Assembly: GCF_016862515.1 (NCBI RefSeq) | Contig: NZ_BONC01000045.1 | Coordinates: 1 to 64,000, forward strand | Direction of reading: 5' to 3' | Length of the DNA: 64,000 bases | From: Asanoa iriomotensis | GTDB lineage: Bacteria > Actinomycetota > Actinomycetes > Mycobacteriales > Micromonosporaceae | In this document: positions 54,894 through 63,742 of the stretch, piece by piece | Numbering within the stretch: the first letter of the stretch is position 1 | Layout: every line of letters starts with the position of its first letter | Notes under the pieces: generated by a model | Database searches by the model: none | Told to the model about the DNA's origin: nothing | The model's input: the letters and a program-made list of their open reading frames with translations, nothing else | Made by a program: the position numbers and the translations under genes

Positions 54894-54924
54894 AAACCCC
54901 CCGAGATCTGATCTCGGGGGGTTT
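54894..54924. terminator. Bidirectional rho-independent terminator
   Basis: 14-bp perfect stem (54894-54907 with 54911-54924), 3-base loop, with AAA on one end and TTT on the other, so it has a U-run in both directions. It stops ndgR (plus) and the tRNA-Glu transcript (minus). Confidence 0.9.
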
Positions 54925-54933
54925 AACCCTGTG

Positions 54934-55006
54934 TAGCCCCGATGGGATTCGAACCCACGCTACCGCCTTGAGAGGGCGGCGTCCTAGGCCGCTAGACGAC
55001 GGGGCC
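54934..55006 (-). tRNA. tRNA-Glu (anticodon CTC)
   Basis: 73-nt cloverleaf on the minus strand: acceptor GGCCCCG pairing with CGGGGCT, anticodon loop CTCTCAA (CTC), T-loop TTCGAAT, discriminator A. CCA is not encoded. Confidence 0.97.
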
Positions 55007-55083
55007 AGGACTTCCGATGTCGCGGTGGCGACGGAGCGGAACTCTATCAGAGTCCAGCGTCGCTGCCATCTCGGCATCGTTGC

Positions 55084-55155
55084 TGGGGTACCAGGACTCG
55101 AACCTAGACTAACTGAACCAGAATCAGTTGGGCTGCCAATTACCCCATACCCCAA
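55084..55155 (-). tRNA. tRNA-Gln (anticodon CTG)
   Basis: 72-nt cloverleaf on the minus strand: acceptor TGGGGTA with TACCCCA, anticodon loop TTCTGGT (CTG), T-arm GGTTCGAGTCC, discriminator G, no encoded CCA. It lies 77 bases upstream of tRNA-Glu; the two are probably one transcript. Confidence 0.97.
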
Positions 55156-55190
55156 TGGCGCTTGAAGCGCCGAGTGAGAACTTTACCGGA

Positions 55191-55223
55191 GGGGGTGGCG
55201 GTCACCAAATCGGCCACCCCCTG
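55191..55223. terminator. Hairpin after the FAH-family gene
   Basis: 10-bp stem (55191-55200 with 55214-55223) and 13-base loop, 8 bases past the stop of the FAH-family gene. No T-run. A smaller hairpin (55158-55172) lies between it and tRNA-Gln. Confidence 0.6.
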
Positions 55224-55231
55224 CTTCGACG

Positions 55232-56035
55232 TCACTCGATGGCGGTGACCGGGTTGGTCAGTTCGCCGATGCCCTCGATCTGCACCGACACCGTCTCACC
55301 GGCCAGGATCGGGCTGACCCCGGCGGGTGTGCCGGTGAGGATCACGTCGCCCGGGCCGAGCGTCATGACGTGTGAGACGTAGGACACGATCGTCGGGATG
55401 TCGAAGACCATGTCCCGGGTGTTGCCGAGCTGCCGCACCTCGAGCTCCTCGGGCGGCCGGCCGACCTCGCAGCGCACCTCGAGGTTGCTGACGTCGAGGT
55501 CGGTCACGATCCACGGGCCGATCGGGCAGAACGTGTCGAAGCCCTTGGCCCGGGTCCACTGCCCGTCGATGCGCTGCAGGTCCCGCGCGGTCACGTCGTT
55601 GGCGCACGTGTAGCCGAAGATGGCCCGCTGCGCGCCGGCCCGGTCGACCCGGCGGGCGCCCTGCACGCCGATCACGACGGCCAACTCGGCCTCGTGCTCG
55701 ACCTGCTTCGACTGGATCGGCAGCTCGATCGGGTCGCCGGGCCCGATCACGGACGACGGCGGCTTGAGGAACAGCAACGGCTCCTTGGGCACCTCGTTGC
55801 CGAGCTCCGACGCGTGCTCGACGTAGTTGCGGCCGACCGCGATGATTTTGCGGGGCAGCATCGGCGGCAGCAGCCGCACGTCGGCCAGCGCCCAGCGCCG
55901 GTTGGTGAACTTGATCTCGCCGAACGGGAGACCCTCGATCTCGGCGACGGTCAGGGCGTCGGGACCCGCGCCGGCCTCACCCTCGACGACGCCGAACGAC
56001 TGCCCGTTGGAATGGGCGAACAGAGCGATACGCAC
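55232..56035 (-). CDS. Fumarylacetoacetate hydrolase-family protein
   Basis: A 267-residue enzyme of the FAH/HpcE fold. KIIAVGRNYVEHASELG, EPLLFLKPPSSVIGPGDPIELP, QVEHEAELAVVIG (metal-binding Glu residues), GYTCANDVTARDLQ, GFDTFCPIGPWIV and LTGTPAGV are standard. Such proteins act on acylpyruvates or oxaloacetate (FAHD1-like); the substrate here is unknown. In mycobacteria its homologue adjoins gltX, which is not seen here. Confidence 0.92.
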   Translation of the reverse strand: MRIALFAHSNGQSFGVVEGEAGAGPDALTVAEIEGLPFGEIKFTNRRWALADVRLLPPMLPRKIIAVGRNYVEHASELGNEVPKEPLLFLKPPSSVIGPGDPIELPIQSKQVEHEAELAVVIGVQGARRVDRAGAQRAIFGYTCANDVTARDLQRIDGQWTRAKGFDTFCPIGPWIVTDLDVSNLEVRCEVGRPPEELEVRQLGNTRDMVFDIPTIVSYVSHVMTLGPGDVILTGTPAGVSPILAGETVSVQIEGIGELTNPVTAIE

Positions 56036-56118
56036 GCCCCAAATCTAGCCGTCGCACACCCTGTCCCCGCGCCGGCACAGGACGTTGCCAGGCTAGGCAT
56101 GCGACGGGGAGGTTCGCG

Positions 56119-56877
56119 GTGCGCGACGAGCAACCCAATGTGGCCCGCATGTGGGACTACCACCTGGGCGGCGACCGCGCGGGCAACGCCGACCGGCGGC
56201 TCGCCGACGCGGTCACGGCCGTCTGTCCCGAGCTCCCGCTGGCCGCCCGGGCCAACCGCGCCTTCCTCGGCCGGGTCGTGCGGCACCTGCACGGCCTCGG
56301 CGTCCGGCAGTTCCTCGACCTCGGCGCCGGGCTGCCGACCGACCGCAACACCCACGAGCTGGTCTGCGGCAGCCGGGTCGTCTACGTCGACATCGACCCG
56401 CTGGCCGTGCTGCACAACCGGATCGGTGTCGTCGGCAACCCGCACGCCACCGTCGTCCACGCCGACCTGCGCGACCCGGAGTTGGTGCTGCGCCATCGCG
56501 ACGTCCGCCACTACATCGACTTCGACCGCCCGGTCGCGGTGCTCGCCCTGGCCGTCTACCACCTGGTGCCCGACGTCGAGGAGCCGGCGGCCGGCGTCGC
56601 GGCCATCTACGACCACGTCCCGCCGGGCAGCTATCTCGCGCTGAGCCACGGCAGTGCCGACGACGCACCGGAGCGGGCCGCCCGGGTGACCGACCTCTAC
56701 GCCGGCGCCGGCATCCCGCTGCGGCCGCGCAGCCGGGCCGAGATCACCACGCTCTTCGATCGCTTCACCCCGGTCGGCCCGGGGCTCGTGGCCGTCGACC
56801 GATGGCAGCCTTCGGCCTCGCCGGGTGGCGCCGTCACGGCCGGATGGTACGGCGGGCTGGGGCGGAAAACCGGCTGA
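56119..56877 (+). CDS. SAM-dependent methyltransferase, PF04672 (Methyltransf_19) family
   Basis: A 252-residue protein of a family highly expanded in filamentous Actinobacteria. PNVARMWDYHLGGDRAGNADRR at the start, FLDLGAGLPTDRNTHEL (SAM loop) and VVYVDIDPLAVLHNR are the family signatures. GTG start with GGGGAGG six bases upstream. Substrate unknown; members are often linked to development or secondary metabolism. Confidence 0.9.
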   Translation: MRDEQPNVARMWDYHLGGDRAGNADRRLADAVTAVCPELPLAARANRAFLGRVVRHLHGLGVRQFLDLGAGLPTDRNTHELVCGSRVVYVDIDPLAVLHNRIGVVGNPHATVVHADLRDPELVLRHRDVRHYIDFDRPVAVLALAVYHLVPDVEEPAAGVAAIYDHVPPGSYLALSHGSADDAPERAARVTDLYAGAGIPLRPRSRAEITTLFDRFTPVGPGLVAVDRWQPSASPGGAVTAGWYGGLGRKTG

Positions 56878-56932
56878 TAGACCTTGCTCGGTTTACGCAC
56901 CCGGGGGCATCCGGCCGAGCCAGGATCTGGGC

Positions 56933-57343
56933 ATGACTGACAAAACCATGCGCTACACCGACCAGGAGCGCGACACCCTGCGCAACTCGGCGATGGGCGC
57001 GATGATGCTCGTCTCGAAGTCCGATCCCGGAATCATGGGCACGATCAAGGAGATGCTCGCGGGCTCCAAGGCCCTCCGCAGCGCCTCCCCGGACATGCAG
57101 GAGATCTTCAAGGGCAGCGGCGGCATGCCGAAGATGCCGAAGGGCTCGCAGGCCGACATGGAGAACAACGTCATGTCGATGCTGCAGCAGTCGATGCAGA
57201 TCCTGCAGAAGAACCCGCAGGACCAGCAGAACTTCCGCAACACGATCATGAGCGCCTGCGACCAGATCGCCAAGGCGCAGGGCGGCGTCAGCGACAACGA
57301 GACCCAGATGATCAACAAGATCCGCTCGGCCATGGGCGGCTGA
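56933..57343 (+). CDS. Methionine-rich conserved hypothetical protein
   Basis: I do not recognise this 136-residue protein. It is hydrophilic, apparently all-helical and unusually rich in Met (about 17) and Gln: MGAMMLVSKSDPGIMG, MPKMPKGSQADMENNVMSML, GGVSDNETQMINKIRSAMGG. No signal peptide or cysteine-rich motif; a distant likeness to TerB-type helical proteins is possible but unproven. ATG 56933 with AGGA nine bases upstream. Codon bias matches the genome, so it is likely a real, probably well-expressed gene. Confidence 0.75.
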   Translation: MTDKTMRYTDQERDTLRNSAMGAMMLVSKSDPGIMGTIKEMLAGSKALRSASPDMQEIFKGSGGMPKMPKGSQADMENNVMSMLQQSMQILQKNPQDQQNFRNTIMSACDQIAKAQGGVSDNETQMINKIRSAMGG

Positions 57344-57409
57344 CCCAGCCGACGACGGTGGCGCCGCGGGCACGGAGGGCGCGGCGCCACCGCTGGCTAC
57401 GCTGGGCGG

Positions 57410-58252
57410 ATGACGGTTCTGGAGCGCCCCGACTGGGTCGCCCGCCGGCACGCGCACGAGCGGCGGGTCGACGGGTGGGTCGGGCCGCACCTGAGTCGCC
57501 GCAAGGCCGGCGAGCGCCACCCCGTCGAGGACTTCCTCTTCACCTACTACTCCCACCGGCCCGCCCAGCTGCGCCGCTGGCATCCGGGTGCGGGTGTCGC
57601 CCTGGCCGGCGCCACCGTCGACGAACTGGGCCGCGACTACACCGCCGGGCCCGCGGGCGTCGTCGTCGACACCGAGGCGGTACGCGCCCGGCGCGCCGAC
57701 TCGATCGCCTGGATCCGCACCCTGCTCGCCAACACCGCCACCCGCCCGGCCCAGCTGGGCTGCTTCGGCATGCACGAGTGGGCCATGGTCTACCGGCAGA
57801 CCCAGCACGAGGTCCGGCACGACGCCTGGCCGCTGCGGCTATCCCCGGCCGACACCGCCGCCGTCGTCGAGGAGCGCGGCGTGCGCTGCAGCCACTTCGA
57901 CGCGTTCCGGTTCTTCACGCCGCCGGCCCGGCCGCTCAACGTGCTGACGCCGACCCGGGAACGCCAGCACGACCTGGAACAGCCGGGCTGCCTGCACGCC
58001 AACATGGACCTCTACAAGTGGGCCTACAAGCTCTCCCCGCTGGTGCCCAGCGAGCTGGTGGCGGACTGTTTCGCCCTGGCCCGCGACATCCGCGCGCTGG
58101 ACATGCGGGCGAGCCCGTACGACCTGGCGGCGCTGGGCTACGAGCCGGTGCGGATCGAGACCCCTGCCGGCCGCGCGGAGTACGCCGCCGCACAGCGCGC
58201 CTTCGCCGACCGCGCCGCACCCCTGCGCGCCCGCCTGATCGCGGCCAGCTAG
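57410..58252 (+). CDS. Conserved actinobacterial protein annotated in relatives as 3-methyladenine DNA glycosylase
   Basis: A 280-residue soluble protein rich in His, Trp and Arg: HPVEDFLFTYYSHRPAQLRRWHPG, GMHEWAMVYRQ, EVRHDAWPLRLSP, CSHFDAFRFFTPPARPLN, HANMDLYKWAYKLSPLVPSELV. Relatives in Streptomyces and Mycobacterium carry a 3-methyladenine glycosylase label, but I see no helix-hairpin-helix or known glycosylase motif, so treat that as unproven. The DLYKWAYK segment looks like an active site. TACGCT lies six bases before the ATG (leaderless). Confidence 0.7.
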   Translation: MTVLERPDWVARRHAHERRVDGWVGPHLSRRKAGERHPVEDFLFTYYSHRPAQLRRWHPGAGVALAGATVDELGRDYTAGPAGVVVDTEAVRARRADSIAWIRTLLANTATRPAQLGCFGMHEWAMVYRQTQHEVRHDAWPLRLSPADTAAVVEERGVRCSHFDAFRFFTPPARPLNVLTPTRERQHDLEQPGCLHANMDLYKWAYKLSPLVPSELVADCFALARDIRALDMRASPYDLAALGYEPVRIETPAGRAEYAAAQRAFADRAAPLRARLIAAS

Positions 58253-58866
58253 CCGACCTGTTCGCGCTGCTTGCGGTAGTGGCGGCGGGCCCTCGCCCGG
58301 TTGCCGCACATCCGGCTGTCGCACCACTGCCTACTGTGGTTGCGGCTCTCGTCGACGAAGAGCCAGCCGCAGGTCTCGCCCGGGCACTGCTTGAGCGGCG
58401 GCGCGGCCGGCGAGCCGAGCACCGCGACCGCGTCGGCGGCCGCCTCCCACGACGGCACGTCGAGCCCGGTCCAGACCGGCCGCAGCGCGCCCGGCCCGAT
58501 CCGTAGCCGGCTCATCCCGGCGCGGAAGGACCGGTCCAGGACCGCGACGTCGGCGGCATCCGGGTCGGCGCCCGCCGCGACGGCGGAGAAGAGCCGGAAC
58601 AGCGCCTCCCGCAACGTCAGCGCCCGTTCCAGGGCCGCCCGCGCACCGGCCGGGTCCGCGGCCGCCTCGGCCTCGAGGGCCGTCAGGACGGCGTCGTCGA
58701 GGCCGCCCGCGTCGCGCAGGTAGCCGGCCAGCGCGCCGTAGCCCCCGATCCGCTCGACCGGCTCCGCGGACCGCCGCCACAGCACGCTGTTGACCAGGGC
58801 GAGACAGAGCCGGCCGCCGAGGGCGTGCGCGACCGGCCGGGCCGGCCGGAGTTCGACGCTCAACAC
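58249..58866 (-). CDS. CGNR zinc-finger / ABATE-domain regulator
   Basis: A 205-residue protein: N-terminal ABATE domain (LGGRLCLALVNSVLWRR, residues 17-33, then helices) and C-terminal CGNR zinc finger C-x4-C-x17-C-x4-CGNR (CPGETCGWLFVDES, CDSRMCGNRARARRHYRKQR). The family is predicted to bind DNA and stress-related ligands. It is divergent from the alpha/beta-hydrolase gene with a 56-base intergenic region and is its likely regulator. Overlaps the previous gene's end by four bases. Confidence 0.9.
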   Translation of the reverse strand: MLSVELRPARPVAHALGGRLCLALVNSVLWRRSAEPVERIGGYGALAGYLRDAGGLDDAVLTALEAEAAADPAGARAALERALTLREALFRLFSAVAAGADPDAADVAVLDRSFRAGMSRLRIGPGALRPVWTGLDVPSWEAAADAVAVLGSPAAPPLKQCPGETCGWLFVDESRNHSRQWCDSRMCGNRARARRHYRKQREQVG

Positions 58867-58885
58867 CCTAACGAGTCTAGGCGCC

Positions 58886-58915
58886 TTGACCCGTTAAGCG
58901 CGGGCGCCGTACCGT
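58886..58915 (+). promoter_or_regulatory. Sigma-A-type promoter of the alpha/beta hydrolase gene
   Basis: TTGACC (58886-58891), 18 bases, TACCGT (58910-58915). Transcription should begin at about 58922-58923, which is the ATG itself, so the message is predicted leaderless. This is the best-matching -35/-10 pair I found in the window. Confidence 0.6.
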
Positions 58916-58922
58916 CTCTAAC

Positions 58923-59716
58923 ATGTATTCGATGTCACGCTCATTAGAGAGCCCGACGGTCACCGAGCACGGCGTCGAGGACCGCGACGGCGTGCTGGTC
59001 CGCGACATCACCTACGCGGGGTCGGCCGGTGAGCCCGTCCGCGCCTTCCTGGTCGAGCCCGCCGGAACGGGCCGCCACCCGGCCGTCCTCTACCTGCACT
59101 GGTTCGAGCCGCGGAACCCCACCAGCAGCCGCCTGGAGTTCCTCGACGAGGCCGTCGCCCGGGCCCGGCAGGGCGCCGTCGCGCTGCTGCCGGACCTGAC
59201 CTTCCCGTGGTCGGTCGACGTGGTCGGCGACCGCCGCGACGTCGAGCACGTGCTGGCACAGGCGGCCCGGCTGCGGGTCGGGCTCGACCTGCTGACCACC
59301 CGGGCCGAGGTGGGCAAGGTGGCGGTGGTCGGCCACGACTACGGCGGCATGTACGCGCTCCTGCTCGCCTCCACCGACCGCGACCGGGTCAGCGCCGTGG
59401 TGGCGATGAACGTGGACGCCACCTTCGGCAACTGGTTCGCGACGTTCTTCCTGCGCCTGTCCGGGGACGCCACGATCGCCTACGAGAAGCTGTTCGAGCC
59501 CGTCGACCCGATCCGCCTCGTCGCGGCCCGGGGCGGGGTGCCCGTGCTGTTCCAGTTCGCCGAGCCGGACTTCTACGTGCCCGACTCCACCCGGCGCGCG
59601 CTCGTCTCGCTCGCGGAGCAGCCCAAGGACTACCGCCTGTACCCCGACGCCGGTCATCAACTCGACGACACGGCCCGCGCCGACCGGGAGGCCTGGCTGG
59701 CCGCGCACCTCGACGG

Positions 59717-59720
<4 letters not shown>
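58923..59720 (+). CDS. Alpha/beta hydrolase (dienelactone-hydrolase-like)
   Basis: A 265-residue serine-type hydrolase. Substrate-facing strand HPAVLYLHWFEPRN, then VVGHDYGGMYALLLAS where the nucleophile position is occupied by Asp (GHDYGG instead of G-x-S-x-G), an oddity for the fold; DLTFPWSVDVVGDR; acid and His in FQFAEPDFYVPDS and YPDAGHQLDD. GHDYGG is seen in haloalkane dehalogenase-type enzymes with an Asp nucleophile. Divergent from the CGNR regulator. Substrate unknown. Confidence 0.8.
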
Positions 59721-60619
<899 letters not shown>

Positions 60620-60633
60620 CGCCTCGTCCCTTC

Positions 60634-61623
60634 TCACGGGATCCTGGAGAACCAGAGCATCGACGCGAGCGCGGCGAGCATGGCGACGATCAGCGCCAGG
60701 CCGATGTAGCGGGCCGAGATGTCAGCGCGCTCCTTCACGAAGCCGACCGAGGTGCCGATGTCCGCGTACACCGCGCGCAACTCCTCCTTGGAGTCCGCCT
60801 CGTGGTAGCTGCCGTTCGTCTTCTCGGCCACGCTCCGCAGCGTCTCGCCGTCCACCGGCACCGACATGGCCACGCCGCCGCGCCGGGCGATCTCGCCGGC
60901 CGTGGTGCCGAACGAGATCGTGTCGACGGGAATGCCGGCGGTGTCCGCCTCCGTGGCGGCCTCGTCGGGGTCGCGGCCGGACGTGTTGGCACCGTCGGAG
61001 AGCAACACGATCCGGGCCGGCGGCGGGTCCTTGGTGGCCCGGGCGTCGATGCTGCGGATCGCGTCCAGCGAGGTGGTGATCGCCTCGCCGATCGCGGTGC
61101 CGCCCAGCCCGGCGGTGGTCTCGTCGAGCCGGTCCACGCCGGCCTTGAACACGTCCCGGTCGGTGTTCGGCGGCACGACAACGGTGGCGTTGCCCGCGAA
61201 CGCGACCAGGCCCACGTTGAAGTGGCGGGGCAGACCGTCGGCGAACTCGCGCGCGGCCTCCTTGGCCGCGTGCAGCCGGTCGGGCTGCACGTCGCTGGCG
61301 AGCATCGACGCCGACACGTCGACCGCGATGATCACGGTCGCGCGCTCCTTGGCCACCCGCACCTCGTCGGTCGGCCGGGCGAAGCCGACCACCAGGAGCG
61401 CGAGCATCGAGAGGAACAGCGCGGCGGGCACGTGGCGGCGCCAGGCCGGGCGGGCCGGTGCCACGCGGTCCAGCAGGCGCAGGTTGGTGAACCGCACCGC
61501 GTACCGGCTGCGGCGCCGCTGCATCAGCACGTACGCGATCGCGAGCAGCCCGACGCCGACGAGCAGCCAGAGCCGGCCGGGGTTCAGGAACGCCACGTCC
61601 GGCACGCCGCCGCCGCCCTTCAC
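60634..61623 (-). CDS. VWA-domain membrane protein (BatA-like)
   Basis: A 329-residue protein with membrane helices near the N-terminus (LWLLVGVGLLAIAYVLM), at about residues 65-85 and at the C-terminus (YIGLALIVAMLAALASML). Between them lies a von Willebrand A domain with the MIDAS motif DVSAS and LLSDGANTSGRD. BatA-type proteins work with MoxR ATPases in complex assembly or stress tolerance. Start overlaps the DUF58 stop. Confidence 0.92.
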   Translation of the reverse strand: MKGGGGVPDVAFLNPGRLWLLVGVGLLAIAYVLMQRRRSRYAVRFTNLRLLDRVAPARPAWRRHVPAALFLSMLALLVVGFARPTDEVRVAKERATVIIAVDVSASMLASDVQPDRLHAAKEAAREFADGLPRHFNVGLVAFAGNATVVVPPNTDRDVFKAGVDRLDETTAGLGGTAIGEAITTSLDAIRSIDARATKDPPPARIVLLSDGANTSGRDPDEAATEADTAGIPVDTISFGTTAGEIARRGGVAMSVPVDGETLRSVAEKTNGSYHEADSKEELRAVYADIGTSVGFVKERADISARYIGLALIVAMLAALASMLWFSRIP

Positions 61624-62594
61624 CGCCCGCCTCCGACCGGCCGCTGGCGAGCCGGCGCCGCGGCCGCCCGCCGGCGCTGGTTGAGCACGTGCCGCACGAT
61701 GTCGGCGACCCAGTCACGGTCGGTCCGCAGTGGAAGGTGGGCGACCCCGGTGCGGCGCAGGGCCAGGGCCACGGCCGCCCGCTCCTCGCGCGCCGCCGCC
61801 GCGTACCGCTCCCGGAGTTTCCGATCGCCCGTCGAGACCTCCCGCCGCCGGCCGGTCTCCGGGTCGACGAACGTGATGAGGCCGACGTCCGGCAGCTCCA
61901 GCTCGCGCGGGTCGGTCACCTCGACGGCGAGGACCTGGTGCCGGGCCGCCAGCCGTTTGAGCGGCCGCTCCCAGCGGAACTCGCCGCCCTCGGTCTCGTC
62001 CATGAAGTCCGACACGACGACCGCGAGTCCCCTGTGGATCGCCGAGCGCTGCAGTCCCTCGATGGCCGCGGCCAGATCGACGTCGTCGGCGCCGGCCTCC
62101 GCCCGCCCCGCGCCCAGCAGGTCGCGCAGCAGCGCCTGGAGGTGCTCGCGGCCCGTGCGCGCCGGCACCCGCCGGATGCCGTTCTGGCGCAGCACGTGCG
62201 CGCCCAGCCGGTTGCCGGCACCGGCGGTGAGGAAGCCGACCGCCGCCACCGCGGCGACCGCCAGCTCCCGCTTCTCCACCTCGGCCGTGCCGAAGTCCAT
62301 GCTGGCCGAACCGTCGACCAGCACCCAGGTGGTCAGCTCCCGGTCGGCGTCGACCTCCCGGACGTGCGGCACGTTGGTCCGGGCGGTGACCGCCCAGTCC
62401 ATCCAGCGCACCTCGTCCTCACCCGGCCGGTACTCCCGCGAGCCCGCGAACTCCGAACCAGGGCCGGGCAGCAGGCCGAGGTACTGCCCCTGCAGCATGC
62501 CGTCGAGGCGCCGGGTGACCATCAGCTCCAGCCGGCGCAGCCGCTCCTCCGGCGCGAGCTCCCGCACGGTCGCACCGGCTGCGCTTTTGGTCAT
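61620..62594 (-). CDS. DUF58 domain-containing protein
   Basis: A 324-residue cytoplasmic protein. The DUF58 signature is EFAGSREYRPGEDEVRWMDWAVTARTNVPHVREV (residues 49-82), followed by a VWA-like fold with VDGSASMDFG. It pairs with the MoxR ATPase upstream (ATGA overlap) and the VWA gene downstream, the standard MoxR-DUF58-VWA cassette. The exact molecular client is unknown. Confidence 0.93.
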   Translation of the reverse strand: MTKSAAGATVRELAPEERLRRLELMVTRRLDGMLQGQYLGLLPGPGSEFAGSREYRPGEDEVRWMDWAVTARTNVPHVREVDADRELTTWVLVDGSASMDFGTAEVEKRELAVAAVAAVGFLTAGAGNRLGAHVLRQNGIRRVPARTGREHLQALLRDLLGAGRAEAGADDVDLAAAIEGLQRSAIHRGLAVVVSDFMDETEGGEFRWERPLKRLAARHQVLAVEVTDPRELELPDVGLITFVDPETGRRREVSTGDRKLRERYAAAAREERAAVALALRRTGVAHLPLRTDRDWVADIVRHVLNQRRRAAAAPARQRPVGGGR

Positions 62595-63682
62595 GCCGCC
62601 GCCAGTCCCCGAAGCTCCGCGTCGGGTTCCGCGGCCAGCCTGGGCGGCGGTACGACGTCGACGAGCTTCTCCACGACGGACTCCGCGGACACCCCGTCGG
62701 CGACCGCGTCGAAGGACAGCACGAGCCGGTGCGCGATCACCTCGGTGGCCAGCTCCCGGACGTCGTCCGGCACGACGTAGTCCCGGCCGCGCAGCAGGGC
62801 CAGCCCGCGGGCGGCGGCGACCAGGCCGAGCGTGGCGCGCGGGCTCGCGCCGTACGCGAGGTGCTTGTCCACCTCGATCAGGCCGAACCGGGCCGGCTCG
62901 CGGGTGGCCAGCACGAGGCGGACCACGTACTCGGCGATCGCGTGGTGCACGAAGACCTTGCGGTTGAGCGCCTGCAGCGCGCGCAGGCGGGCCGGATCGA
63001 GCACGCGCCTCGGCTGCGGGCGCTCGCCGCTCATCCGGTAGAGGATGCCCAGCTCCTCCTCGTCCGTCGGGTAGCCGACGACGACGCGCATCAGGAACCG
63101 GTCGCGCTGCGCCTCGGGCAGGTGGTAGACGCCCTCGGACTCGATCGGGTTCTGGGTGGCCAACACCAGGAACGGCTCGGGTACGGGCCACGAGCGCCCG
63201 CCGATCGACACCTGCCGCTCCGCCATCGCCTCCAGCAGCGCCGACTGCACCTTCGCCGGCGCCCGGTTGATCTCGTCGGCGAGCACGAGGTTCGCCATCA
63301 CCGGGCCGAGCTCGACGTCGAACGACTCCGTCGAGGCGCGGTAGATCCGGGTGCCGACGATGTCCGAGGGCACCAGGTCGGGGGTGAACTGGATCCGGGC
63401 GAAGGTCCCGCCCACCGTCTCGGCCAGGGTCTGCGCGGCCAGCGTCTTGGCCACGCCGGGCACGCCCTCCAGCAGGCAGTGGCCGTCGGCGAGCAGGGCC
63501 ACGACCAGCCGCTCCACCAGCCGGTCCTGGCCGACGATCACCCGCTTGACCTCGAACAGCACCTCTTCGAGCTCCGCGGCGGTGCGCCGCGCGGCGGCCG
63601 GGTCCGAGCCGGCCGCGTACGCCTCGTCGGGTGTCTCCTCCGCGAAGTCGAACTCGGACGGCGGCGGCAAGCTGGGCGTCAT
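62591..63682 (-). CDS. MoxR-family AAA+ ATPase
   Basis: AAA+ chaperone-like ATPase of 363 aa. Walker A EGVPGVAKTLAAQTLA, Walker B VLADEINRAPAKVQSALLEAM, sensor 1 ATQNPIESEGVYHLPEAQRDRF and sensor 2 in SPRATLGLVAAARG. An acidic 35-residue N-terminal tail (FDFAEETPDEAYAAG) precedes the fold. It heads the operon MoxR-DUF58-VWA-protease. Confidence 0.96.
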   Translation of the reverse strand: MTPSLPPPSEFDFAEETPDEAYAAGSDPAAARRTAAELEEVLFEVKRVIVGQDRLVERLVVALLADGHCLLEGVPGVAKTLAAQTLAETVGGTFARIQFTPDLVPSDIVGTRIYRASTESFDVELGPVMANLVLADEINRAPAKVQSALLEAMAERQVSIGGRSWPVPEPFLVLATQNPIESEGVYHLPEAQRDRFLMRVVVGYPTDEEELGILYRMSGERPQPRRVLDPARLRALQALNRKVFVHHAIAEYVVRLVLATREPARFGLIEVDKHLAYGASPRATLGLVAAARGLALLRGRDYVVPDDVRELATEVIAHRLVLSFDAVADGVSAESVVEKLVDVVPPPRLAAEPDAELRGLAAA

Positions 63683-63742
63683 GATGTCGAGACTCCCGGT
63701 TGGACACCGGGTTGGGAGGCTTTTAGCCTAATTTGCTCGTGA

